Source of the DNA: Urechis unicinctus
Lineage: Eukaryota; Annelida; Polychaeta; Xenopneusta; Urechidae
Length of the DNA stretch: 64,000 nt
Assembly: GCA_034190875.2 (NCBI GenBank)
Contig: CM067348.1
Coordinates: forward strand, 3,892,904-3,956,903
Direction of reading: 5' to 3'
Positions 1 through 12,485 of the stretch are shown piece by piece. The translations under genes were made by a program, and so were the position numbers. Every line of letters starts with the position of its first letter. The first letter of the stretch is position 1. The notes under the pieces are model-generated. The model had not been told where the DNA came from and did not search any database. It worked only from the letters and a program-made list of their open reading frames with translations.

Positions 1-59
1 TATTCAGTAAATGTTGGTCAGTTTATTCGTTAAGATGGCATCTGCTTTAATGTTCATTG

Positions 60-1046
60 TGACAATCATACTTCTTAATTGGTCGGTTCAAGGTAAGTGA
101 GACGCATATTCACATAGGCCGTTATCGGATAATCACCTGGAACATTCAAATACATCGATGTTTGTAGGGCAACCCACATCGCCCAGAGAGCGTGGACGTC
201 AAATGTGTGAAGAAACCCAACTTCTTGACGAAGTCTTGTGTCTGCTCTGAACGACAACCACAGGTAAAGTATAACGCGCCAATGCCTGTTTTAAGTGTGG
301 TGGTTCTGGTCCACCCCAACTCGTCTATACTACAGCCCCAATTACAGCCTACACAGCGTACTAAATTTTGTGTTTTCTATGATGACCCCCAACAGGTTAC
401 ACAAGTCGTAAGCAATTACAGGAAGGTGGAGTCGGACCCCACCACCAACGGGCCATTCTGGGTCTGCATAGTGTTGTCAAGCCCTATAAGCTCTCGGAGT
501 GGCAGACCATCTGTCTGTGTACCTATTTTTACTAAAGCATTATGAACGCCCTCTACGAAGCTTGTTTCTTCTGTGCCACCTGTTGCAACACTTGTTGCAG
601 TCCCGAAGTCGGGGCTGTTCATTTCTAATTCCTCTCCTGCTTAAGCAGTTGCTCAGTCAACACCTTGGAGGGCTGAGACCGCTGCTTTTTGTTGGCCCAA
701 GCCGTGAACTTCAAACCATCACCGACGGCATCCTTATGCCGGGGTAGTCCTTCAAACGTAATCTTCTGTAACAAACTTGAACATGGATGATTAATGTGTA
801 ACCATTTTCAGCTAAAATATCTTAATAGTTATTGGCAGCGTCTATAATGAACCGCACTACTTGTGGTATGGACTCATTCTCAATATCAGACTGTAACAGC
901 CACTTCATCTGTATTATACGATTACCCTCCCATAGGGGCACATCATCCTCATCAAATGTAGGGTTCTCAAAATCCATGTGACTGTATAAGAGATATACTT
1001 GTAACAGTTCAACTGTTAACATGACGAGTATGCAAGCTAAATCCAT
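60..1046 (-). pseudogene. Minus-strand protein remnants of the old Polinton fossil
   Basis: Three short minus-strand stretches look like coding debris. Around 60-257 there is a fragment rich in aromatic and aliphatic residues. Around 416-622 a fragment containing GTQTDGLPLRELIGLD resembles a helical accessory protein that I remember beside Polinton-like polymerases. Around 822-1046 a fragment contains FDEDDVPLWEGNRIIQMKW. None can be given a firm function. Their placement, opposite in strand to the integrase and polymerase remnants, fits the divergent gene arrangement of Polinton-type elements. This is a broken remnant region, not a working gene. Confidence 0.4.
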
Positions 1047-1589
1047 ATCACTGGATACGCGAGCCTCTCGGGGTAAAGGGTGTGTGGCAGTCTGTGGTTA
1101 ATACAAACCACCTAAGCACTATTGGCCAGAACCAACAACTGCTAGTCTTCTATGGCATGTTCTCAGCTCCACTAAGGCATGTGCTTAACAGCATCTGTCA
1201 ATTTGGACAAACAAGTTTAGAATGAAAATGCCAGTTAAGACAACAAATTAACAGTGTCAATGGAGAGGGTGACTGGTGAACTACCTCTAAAAAATACTAA
1301 AAGAATGCTGCAGGGCGGAAAGGTGGGGCAGCTCGAAAGATCAATCAGGATAAGCTTTGGAGAGAGCTCTGTGAGGTTAAGGCCACGCTTACATCAGACA
1401 GTGATCGCTCCAGTCATGGAAAGGCCTCATCGGCTGACATGGGAGTCAGGACGACTCTTGGTTGTCGGAGGCTTTGGGTTGGTTTGTACCTGCCTGGTGG
1501 TATTCGAAAACACACAATGCCTCCCCTGTTGTTCACAAAAGAGAGGATGTACAATTAAAGGATGCCTTTCATGTGGAATCAGACGATAA

Positions 1590-2220
1590 TCAACATGACT
1601 ACACAATGTGCTGATGGAAAAATGCTCGTCAATGTGCTGTACCACGGTGCAGTTGTTTCTGGTGTATCAATAGGTTACGCCAAGCTCAACAAGATGACTC
1701 TGGGTGGGGCAATCCCCTGACATGACTTCATGTCACGCGACCTGACCATGGCTGCTGCCAATGTAGCCCTAGCTATGACCACAAAGGATATGCCAATTAA
1801 ACAATGGATAATACCAAGTTAATACTGAAGTTATAGCCTCGATTGCACTTCTTGTTGGAGGTGTCTTTGCGTTCTCTGGGAACAACTTCTTAGTCTCCCA
1901 GTTAAGAAGCAGCCAGGTAGACACGAACCTAAACGCCATGATATGGCAATCGAGCCACTTCAGTCTGTGCAGGCAGCAAGGGCCAAGAAGCAAACTGAAC
2001 AACAAGACTTAATCAATGAGCAGTTCCGCCACAAGGGATGTGCCGTACATACTTTCAGCGATCTGGACTGGGCTATGCGTGAGTACTACAGGCAAATCCG
2101 TCGAATACCTGGACTCTGAGCCCCAGCTTTCAGACTTCTACGTGCCCTCTGATGACCAAAAGGAGTGTGAGATGGCGTTCATTACCCTGGTTATGGCTGC
2201 GCCTAGACTGGACTGGTAGC
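1590..2220 (+). pseudogene. Polinton/adintovirus accessory protein remnant
   Basis: The plus strand around 1660-1810 encodes a stretch with GYAKLNKMTLGG and then DLTMAAANVALAMTTKDM. The next few hundred bases encode LDSEPQLSDFYVPSDDQKE. I remember both patterns from a conserved short accessory protein next to the integrase in Polinton-like and adintovirus elements. Its role is not established; the Ala-rich helix suggests a membrane-associated or structural protein. Its position immediately before the integrase remnant supports the assignment. The region is broken. Similarity is judged by eye only. Confidence 0.45.
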
Positions 2221-2299
2221 ATACAGGTTTGCTAAGTGGGCAGCTGGGTCTACTTAGCAAACGTTTGGAGACTCGTGCTTGTATATAACAATAAATCGT

Positions 2300-2720
2300 C
2301 GCATGCAAACCATCTACTATAGTCCTAAGGGTTATTGGAAAGGCATTACAGTTATCTACCTGCCTATCCCGAAACACATTCCCTGACCAAAAGTTTCTGG
2401 GCTTAATGAGGTTCACCAAGCTGATCTCTAGTTTCTTCCTCATGACGTCCTGAAACGCCAGACTTACAAGTATGCCCTCACAGAAATGGACGTGGCATCT
2501 TGCTACAAAGCGGCTCAGCCATTGACTACAAAGAAGGCTAAAGATATTGCAGGTGCACTCAAAAGTGCACGGATGGCGGGTTTGATAAGATCAACCACAG
2601 GCTTGCATACCAACAGAAAAAGATACCTGCATAAGAGCCCAAGAGCCCTGCCTCACCAGTATAGAATGCCTTATTTGTTTACCGAGGCGTGCGCCAATGT
2701 TAAAGCCAGCGTCTAAAAAT
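2300..2720 (+). pseudogene. rve-type integrase remnant (old Polinton fossil)
   Basis: The plus strand carries YYSPKGYWKG near 2315, followed by NEVHQADLLFLPHD-like and YKYALTEMDVASCYKAAQPL patterns near 2410-2520. This is the typical start of a retroviral-type (rve, RNase H-fold) integrase core as found in Polinton-like elements, where the first catalytic Asp lies in the HQADL motif. Such enzymes insert element ends into host DNA. The remnant is broken and the rest of the catalytic core is not recognisable. It precedes the polymerase remnant on the same strand. Confidence 0.6.
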
Positions 2721-3219
2721 AGAACAGGGATTTTCCGCTCTGTTTGTCAACAAGGGTTGAAGTCTGCTCCTGTCTGAAAATAGAACCTTTGCACTCTGCT
2801 GTTTTTTTTCACTAGTAAAAGATTTTCTTATAGATCTGTATGGAAAACATTGCTCATCAAATGCAAGCAGGTAAAGCCCTAAGTGCTCCATGGGTTAAAC
2901 TGCCCTACCCACGATGTAAGGTTGCACTACAAGCTATCAAAGAGCGTAATGAATTTGCTCGCATGTGCAATGAGATATTTGCTACACTTATTCCTGCAGT
3001 GAGAGGGCCGCTGCCTGTACCATGCGGATGCAAAGCTTCCCCCACGCCACGTGCAAAACTCAAGGTTTAAAAACGTTGGTTTAACGCAAGGCGCCCTGAT
3101 TCCAAAGCCCCCAGTTTCCACACCACGCCCCATGTTCAAGAAGACTAAGCGGGCTGTTAAAAACTATTTGCATAGGTGGGTGATGAACGTTACTGGGGTC
3201 AACCGCTCGTGTGGGGGGG

Positions 3220-4790
3220 GGGGGGCAGCTATGATGTTCTAAAAATGCGTACGTTAACAGATGGGTAAAGTTTTGACCAATGAGCTTAAGGAGCTAAATG
3301 GAATCAAGTGTCAATTTGCCTCGCAGGTGAGTCTCATGAAGCACACCGGCGATGGTTATACTGTACGCTGTCAATGAAGCGTAACAGTACGATCGATAAG
3401 GGAATGTACTATTCTATGTTGTTTGGGATGCAGTTGATTTGACTTTTCACCATTGTACCTTGCCTGCATCACGAGTCATAGCCCCGTAGGTTGTGGAATA
3501 CCACAGACATGGCCGTTGTCATGGGACTCAGCCGTAGCATCAAGTTGCAGATGTTATGGGCTGGTCCCCGGTAGTCACCTGTTATATGGCAGTGGTCGTG
3601 GAAGGAGTTGCTGCCCAGTTCCTTTTTACACCGTTGGTTGCTGCCTTGTGCACTCTGTTATCCTCAAGTATCATGCACATGAGAACAGGCTGTGCCAGAA
3701 CTGTTTTGATCTTGCGGTATTCCTGAAGCAGGGCTTGCAAGAATTTCTCCAGTGTCTGACCAATGCTCCAGATCAGCCCGCTGCCGCACAGATGCAGGAC
3801 CATCCCAACAATGCCAAAACCTGATATATACTCGAAGTTGGTCTGGAATATCCCGCAGAGTTACATGCTGATCACATTGATTATCCATTACAGGAATCTC
3901 AAGCTCTATCTATTTGCTGAGAATGAGGCTTACAAAGATACACTGCATGTGCGCTCATATTTAATCAGAGCCCTTGGATGGAGTCATACATTAGTATGAA
4001 CACGATTCCTGCGTTTGGTTGCCACCAGTGACTTCAATAACGATCTGTACAAGCTGATGAATATCCCCATGTTGGGTTAGACAATATAGAATCTCCGAAG
4101 GCGAGTTGACGTTAAGATTGTGTGCAAGGCAGCAGAGGAAAAATACGCAGGCTTGTTGCCATTCCCGCCTTTGCTCGTAACAAAGTATTCCATGACGACC
4201 TGGTGGCTATCCACATGCACAAGACTCACCTTGTACTAAACCGCCCAGTGTATGTTGGCATGTGCAACCTTGACCTCCCCAAGCACCTGATGTACAACTT
4301 CCATTACAACACAATGAAGTCCAGATATGGTTGCAACCTCCGTCTGCTACACACAGACATGAACTCGCGGCTTATGGAGATCCGCACAGCTGACGTGTAC
4401 ACAGACATGCAAGAGTGATACCAGCAACTGATCAACTGATCACACACACGGACACTAATAAAAAGGTCTTGGGCAAAATGAAGGATGAGTGCGCTGGTGT
4501 ACCTATCAAAGAGTATATTGGCCCAAGATGCAATCTATCCTGATGTCTGACGAGGGTGATATCAGAAAGGCAAAGGAAGTGAAGAAGGTTGTGATTAAGA
4601 AGCACCTACGCCATGCACAGTACATGGAGCCTGTGTTCACACGGTAGGAGTATCAACATGCTAAGCAGTGATGGTCATAAAATATATGGTCAGCGTGTCA
4701 ACAAGGTGTCACTCCCCCCCGTTTGACTCAAAGCGGTGGTTACCTTGTCCTATGCTCACGTTAGTTTGCCAGCCGGACAGCTGAAGTTGG
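3220..4790 (+). pseudogene. DNA polymerase B remnant (old Polinton fossil)
   Basis: The strongest part is 4122-4418, which reads IPAFARNKVFHDDLVAIH, LVLNRPVYVGM and LPKHLMYNFHYNTMKSRYG, followed by the degenerate polymerase motif C region LRLLHTDMNS. This arrangement characterises the palm and thumb of protein-primed B-family polymerases in Polinton-like elements and adintoviruses. Upstream, around 4030-4130, FNNDLYKLMN marks the motif B region. Downstream, around 4460-4780, are NKKVLGKMKDECAGVP and GQRVNKVS-like C-terminal patterns. An ELKELNGIKCQF pattern near 3280 may come from an earlier domain. The region is broken, with several breaks. Confidence 0.75.
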
Positions 4791-6196
<1,406 letters not shown>

Positions 6197-7186
6197 GACA
6201 TTAGCAAAAAAAACAACCATTTTGGGCATTGGAGGCGACAAAACATATAGTAAATATAATGATTATTTCTTGTTTTCTGTTGGTCTGTCGGTAACATGTT
6301 TTGGTTTCGTAAACTTATCTTAGATTTTCATTGTTTTATTAAACTTATATATTTTGTGTACCAAAAGGGGTGTTCCTAAATAGTTCGGGTATTAGGGACA
6401 CGTAAACACCAACTATTTTGGGATTTTGGAACATAGCAAAAAACAACTATTTTGGGACATAACAAAAATCCGACTATTTTGGGCCAAAAAAAACCAACTA
6501 TTTTGGGACATAAAACAAAAACCAACCATTTTGGGACATCACAAAAAACCTTCTATTTTGGCACATAACAGAAACCCAAACGCTTTGGGACACAACAAAA
6601 ACCATTATGCGACAGTGTGGTGAACTTGTTGTGGCGGGAATTAAATGTTTGCATCTATGCCATGGGTTATGTCTTTCATCCCTGTCTGTATGACGGGGAA
6701 TCTTAATTTGAAATGATAATAAGCGATAGAATTAACGTGCAGTTAAGGGGCAATGCATGTCTAATTAACGACGATTCATTTATTTCATATTGAAAGAAGT
6801 ACTATCCAACGTAATTCAAACATGGAGGAGCAAAAGCTCGAAATGTCTGGCGCTTTCGAGTGCCGGGTCAGGCGCATGAATAGATATATCTACACCGAGA
6901 TACGCACACTGTGAAACTGGAAGTTATACAGGAACTCGTGGGATGGAATGCGCAATATGTGTCGAGAGTCTAAATATGAACTTGACAGGAGGGGTCGGCT
7001 TTCTTATCATTGAGAAAACACGAACATACTTCAGTATCATTCCACATCCTGTCCGAGACCTATACGCTCCGTCGCTAAGTGATATTCGATGTTGCAAGCG
7101 AGGTTAAGCCCCAATCTTGCACACACTCCGCATAAGAATCATCCTCTGCTACTAATATAACAACACTGATGTAATTATAGTAATAA
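6197..7186 (+). repeat. Element A left terminal inverted repeat, outer part
   Basis: Read on the plus strand, this matches the reverse complement of about 43850-44690 over most of its length. The match includes GGAGGCGACAAAACATATAG near the outer end, GACGGGGAATCTTAATTTGA in the middle, and the stretch around CCCCAATCTTGCACACACTC near 7110. The two arms differ at scattered positions and small indels, so the insertion is not recent. The arm breaks off at about 7186, where the DIRS element begins, and resumes at 11001. Confidence 0.85.
6409..6600 (+). repeat. Iteron-like 27-bp repeats, CCAACTATTTTGGGA
   Basis: Seven spaced copies of a CCAACYATTTTGGGACA-like motif start near 6409, 6443, 6470, 6494, 6522, 6549 and 6575, a spacing of about 24-34 bases. 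A further copy lies near 6218 at the outer edge of the arm. The opposite arm holds three or more inverted copies at about 44415-44520 and one near 44665. Related motifs occur in the arms of unit B (near 12255 and 18825-18855). Short spaced repeats in element ends are typical binding sites for replication or transposition proteins; that role here is inference. Confidence 0.7.
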
Positions 7187-7412
7187 TCGTGCTATTGAGT
7201 CTTTAATAGCAAATAATTAGCCCCTTCCTCTCTCGCGTTATCGCCCTCTGGCGCTCTCTCCGTTCGCCCTACTCGCGCGCCCTTTTTCTGTCTCTGTCAC
7301 CTCCCGCAGGTTTTACGACTTTCATCGTCGTTTATACCCGCGCGCAGCCTCTCGCGGTCACTTTCCGCTGAGCCAGGACTCGCTTCACTCGGCTGTCCTT
7401 CTTCGTATATTA

Positions 7413-8616
7413 ATGGCATCAAGGCTTTGCAGCTCTTGTTTTTTACCCCTCAAAGGTCACACCAAACCGTGGGGTCCTAATTGCACTATGGCGTCCGTCA
7501 CGAGCACAACTTCGACTTCGACCACGGTTACTTCTACCGTGTCGTTCGCTGTCAGCAGTGTAGGTGCAGTTACCTCGATTTCTTCGAGCTCCGTGGCTTC
7601 CCCGCTCATCGAAGACAATCGAAACGAGCTACTGCTGCAAGGCGAAATAGAGCGATTGAGACGCCAGGAGGAAAGGCTCGAAAAAAAAATTGAGGCTCCG
7701 AGCCCTTCAGTCAGATCTCGAGTTCCGTCGACAACAGGTTGCCGAGATGGAGAGAGAGCTCGAATCAGCATTGCCGGCGACGCCAATCCAGGTCACCTCT
7801 TCGTCTCCCTACGGTGTTGCATCCTCTGGTTTACCTCACTACCTTTCGTTCTCCACACCTTCCGCGATGCCTACCTCGACTCCATCGGTCACCGTTGCTT
7901 CAGCGACAAGGGCGCCCTTCTCATACCCTGACCCGTTACAGCAGCCGAGCTCAATTGGATACACACCCCAAACTACATTTCCAGACGTATTTCCACCTTC
8001 CCTGCCGCCGCCTCAAGGTCAGCCTCAGATTTCATCCTGGGGTCTACCAGCTCCCATCTACTCTCAACATCAAACGCCTCTCAATATTCGAGGTCGCAAA
8101 ATTTCTTCTCCTGAACAATTCGTAAACAGAGCCGGCGTGACTGAAGTCAGTTACGATCAGCTGACCATTCCGGAGTTCGTGCTTGGTCAAGTAAGAATTG
8201 CCACATCTTGTGCCTCATTATCTGAGAGTACCAGTCGCTTAGACCACCTTAAAGAGCTCATGATAATGGCGTCCACATATCAGTGGTCCGCGGTGCGCTC
8301 ACTGTATGGTGCCGCTCTTAAGGAAATAAGGGAGGGAAATCAACGGCAATGTGCACAATCTCTCGACTCTCTTAAGAACGAGATGCTCAAGCCTTCTCAT
8401 CTGCTGTCGTTTCAGAACTTTCAATCAGCTACAATCAGTTCCGAGATTTGCTTCCAATGGAATTTCGACAGTAACGGATGCCCCAGAGGTCAGAGGTGTA
8501 AATACAAACATATCTGCAAAAAATGCGCTAAAGTCGGACTCGATGAACGGCACAGAGGGAAGACCTGCTCCCGGAAATCACACGGCGACGCACCGATAAG
8601 CAACAAAGCGGCTTAG
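7413..8616 (+). pseudogene. DIRS Gag-like region
   Basis: The start encodes a zinc-binding pattern, CSSCFLPLKGHTKPWGPNC, typical of DIRS Gag N-termini. A Ser/Thr/Pro-rich stretch follows, then a helical charged segment around 7600-7760 and a Pro-rich linker. The C-terminal part holds a CCCH-type knuckle (CFQWNFDSNGCPRGQRCKYKH) followed by CKKCAKVGLDERHRGKTC. The protein would bind element RNA and form particles. The region belongs to a broken element and does not read through as one frame. Confidence 0.75.
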
Positions 8617-8821
8617 CAAGGGCCTTCTCGCGCCAATGAAGCCACCAGCCTCACTTTCTATCCCCCCCTGTCTCTCCTTCATCTACAATCTCGTGGCCGC
8701 CACCCGCACCTCTCGCTTACACAGAGGCAATACTTGCTTGTCATCGCGCAATATCTTCTAGCAGCCATCCTTATCACGCACAAGCCAAGATACCAGCGCC
8801 TTCCAAACTACACATAGACAA

Positions 8822-9733
8822 TTGGTTCCTCCTGCTACATCATTACAACTTCAGCGACTTAATGCTATGCGAATTAATTACTCAAATACGGCTTTTCCCA
8901 TCAACTACGTTCGCTCACAGCCTCCATGCGCGCCACTCACGAATCATCAATCAGCCCTCAAATTCGCATCTCACATTGACTCGTATATTGCGACAGAGAT
9001 CGAAACGGGAGTAATTATCGGTCCTTTTCCCAAGAATCCTTTAGCTTCGCCTCTAACTGTTTCACCTTTAATGTCTGTAGAGAACAAAGGTTCCACTGCC
9101 CACAGAATAATTCTCAATCTCAGCTTCCCACACTCGTGCTCCGTCAATCACGGCATTCCTATCGACAGCTACTTAGGGACTCATTTCGATCTTCGCTACC
9201 CCTCAGCGGACGATCTCATTGATCTTGTTTTACAACACGGAGCTGGTTCGATGTTGTTTAAGTGCGACCTGTCCAGGGCATACAAACAGATGTACTTGGA
9301 TTTAAGGGACATCGCACACACGGCCTTGCACTGGCGCGGCGAGATATATATAGTGATAGTGTTTCCTTGTGGTATTCGCTCTGCTGCACTAAACTGTCAA
9401 CGCATGTCCTCTGCTGCAGTTTTTCTGTACAAACAAATGTACGGATTTACAGCAATTAACTATTTGGACGACTTCGGCTCATGTCACGGCGCTTCAAATG
9501 CCTCTTTCGCATACCACAGCCTACACAGGCTCCTGAGAGGCACCCTAGGTCTGCATCAGCTAAACAGGAGTTACTTTCATGGCTGGATAAAAGCTGTTGT
9601 TCTCTCTCGGTCGGTCGCTACTATCTCTCCTAGGAGTGCTCATGCACCTAGCCAAAGTCATCAAGCCTGGACGCCGCTTCGTCGCTCGCATCATCAACGC
9701 CATAAAACAGCGCACCTCCCCTATCAAACTTGA
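8822..9733 (+). pseudogene. DIRS reverse transcriptase region
   Basis: Recognisable polymerase blocks occur in order: GPFPKNPLASPLTVSPLMSV, HRIILNLSFPHSCSVNHGIP, MLFKCDLSRAYKQM (first catalytic Asp), FPCGIRSAALNCQR, and the active-site block INYLDDFGSCHG. YLDDF with a following Gly or Ser is the usual form in DIRS and Ngaro elements. It would copy element RNA to DNA. It lies between the Gag-like region and RNase H on the same strand. The element as a whole is broken. Confidence 0.85.
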
Positions 9734-9833
9734 TCCGAGTTCAAGTTAGACATTTATTTGTGGTTCAACTTTGTCGAAACTTACAACGCCTGCAGTTTAA
9801 TTTAACTGCCTCGGTGGGGAGCTTCCGACGAGC

Positions 9834-10240
9834 ATGTCTTCGGACGGTTGCCTCACTGGGAGCGGCGGCTGCTTCAAAGGCAGATATCACCACACCCCCT
9901 ACCCGGTTCACATCTTAGATCAGGAGTTGGACATCGGCTCGTTGGAACTCCAGGCTCTCGCTGTGTGCGCTAAGCTATGGGGGGCCTTTATTGGAGCGTC
10001 AACGCATTGTCATAGCAGTGCATAACGAGGCCGTATCACACGCTTTGAACTCTGGTCGTCAAAGGTCACCTTACATACAGCATTTTGCCGCGAGAGTTGT
10101 GGTTTGTAGAGGCAACACACGGCTGCTCTGTTCGCGCCTCTTGGATCTGCGGGATACGTAATAAACTGGCAGACCATCTTGGCAGGTGGCACTTGTCGCC
10201 TTACCATCAATTCGGGTTCCATCGGCTAACCACTTCCGTC
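9834..10240 (+). pseudogene. DIRS RNase H region
   Basis: Downstream of the reverse transcriptase, the block LDIGSLELQALAVCAKLWGA matches the RNase H helix carrying the catalytic Glu in DIRS elements. The later RNKLADHLGRWHLS is the usual ADxLSR-type end of that domain. It would degrade RNA in RNA-DNA hybrids. The region is broken. Confidence 0.65.
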
Positions 10241-10281
10241 GGCACACAGGAGTTCAAAGTAAACAATGACATATTCTCTCC

Positions 10282-10645
10282 CGACCTGCTCCAACCGCAC
10301 GGTAGCTGGCGCTCCGACTGCTGCCGGCGCTGTCTGTCGTTCACCCATCGGCATCGCCTATCCGTCGCTCAAGCAATGGATCACGCTTTGTTGCCTTAAT
10401 ACTGATTAGACAATACCTAAACGGCTGCTGCAAAAAATCGGGTTAAATCCCACCCTTTTTTCCGGTCATAGTCTCCACGAGGCGACTGCTCTCTGGCTTA
10501 CCGCGCAGGTGTTCTACCGACCTGCTTCAACCGCTCGGTAGCTGGCGCTCCGACTGCTACCAGCGCTATCTGTCGTTCACTCATCAGCAGCGCCTATCCG
10601 TCACTCATTCAATGGATCACGCTTTGTTGCCTCAATACTGATCAG
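10282..10645 (+). pseudogene. Tyrosine recombinase C-terminus with ~130-bp direct repeat
   Basis: The stretch near 10440-10500 reads GLNPTLFSGHSLHEATALWLT, the HxxR-like block of tyrosine recombinases. SPDLLQPHGSWRSDCCRRCLS (around 10280) and a second version at about 10512 represent the segment containing the catalytic Tyr region. The two versions, 10282-10410 and 10512-10645, are direct repeats of about 130 bases with scattered differences. In DIRS elements this enzyme integrates a circular DNA copy. The coding part is incomplete and broken. Confidence 0.65.
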
Positions 10646-10938
10646 ACAATTCTTATCGCGTCTTTCCCTTTTAAAAAATGTGTTACGTGTTAACGCCTAT
10701 CATATTGCCCATACCCTCGCCTTTGCCCTTTCCTCTTCTCTCTACTTTTTTCTCCTCCCTTGGCCGGTCTTCCTTGGCGACCTTCCAGGCCATGTTCCAT
10801 TTATCTTCCTCACTTTTGCATATTCATACGTAATCTGTTTCGATATTGCTTGTTCACCCTGCTAGTGTTCTGAATGTTGTTATGCCATTTAATGTTTGCC
10901 CCAGCTCTGCGCAGCGGGGTTCTTGGACTTCCTTAAGC

Positions 10939-10946
10939 CCAATAAA
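10939..10946 (+). terminator. Polyadenylation signal of the DIRS element
   Basis: AATAAA in the context GCCCAATAAAGTGTGT lies about 55 bases before the right boundary of the DIRS element, followed by GT-rich sequence. The position fits a transcript end for the element. Confidence 0.45.
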
Positions 10947-11000
10947 GTGTGTGTATGCACCGGCCTTCCTTTCGGTTTCCTTGGGAGGATTGGGGATAAT

Positions 11001-11247
11001 TGACGATTTATATAAATCCCGGTGGCTCCCACTCTTCAGCTCGATATGGTTGTTTGTTTGTCCATGGAGGCGTCTCCGTGGTTCATCATAACGCTTAATC
11101 ATCCAATGTAGCTCACAGACAGGCATGCTTTTTTTGCTCTAGTTCATAGAAATTTACACTAATAACTTAATGTTAATCGTACTACCGCTACGTTATCTCT
11201 ATTATTTCTGATTATATCATCTGCTATAGTAATGCATTCATAGTTCT
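11001..11247 (+). repeat. Element A left terminal inverted repeat, inner part
   Basis: After the DIRS element the arm continues with GACGATTTATATAAATCCC. It matches the reverse complement of about 43600-43840, including GTTTGTTTGTCCATGGA(G)GCG and GTGAGCTACATTGGATGA-like stretches, and ends at CATTCATAGTTCTCCC. The same CATTCATAGTTCTCCC marks the inner edge of the right arm at about 43590-43600. Unit B begins immediately after it. Confidence 0.85.

Positions 11248-12485
<1,238 letters not shown>

Larger units (their letters stand above)
1..4790. mobile_element. Old Polinton/adintovirus-type fossil
   Basis: Fragments resembling several Polinton/adintovirus proteins lie in the order expected of a degraded element. 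Minus-strand pieces occupy the first kilobase. On the plus strand there follow an accessory-protein region (about 1590-2220), an rve-type integrase remnant (about 2300-2720) and the C-terminal half of a B-family DNA polymerase (about 3970-4790). It is heavily broken, with many breaks and no long uninterrupted reading frame, so it is clearly older than the Polinton at 26973-42819. Its protein fragments also differ from those of the younger copy, so it belongs to a different lineage. No terminal inverted repeat was found; the left end may lie outside the window and the right end is set only by the end of polymerase similarity. The family call is from remembered motif patterns, not a search. Confidence 0.72.
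7213..11000 (+). mobile_element. DIRS-type retrotransposon fossil
   Basis: The element lies in the left repeat of element A: the arm sequence stops near 7186 and resumes near 11001. It holds, in order on the plus strand, a Gag-like region (7413-8616), reverse transcriptase (8822-9733), RNase H (about 9834-10240) and the C-terminal part of a tyrosine recombinase (about 10282-10645). There is no aspartic protease or DDE integrase, as expected for DIRS elements. Short terminal inverted repeats are visible: AATTAGCCCCTTCCTC near 7213 against AATTATCCCCAATCCTC read backwards from 11000. A polyadenylation signal AATAAA is at about 10940. The element is broken, with several breaks, but all domains are still readable, suggesting moderate age. 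Confidence 0.85.

Noticed and set aside
3582-3824. Overlapping frames on both strands in the old Polinton fossil as separate genes
   Set aside because: They lie where polymerase coding sequence is expected and show no independent motif; treated as decayed element DNA.
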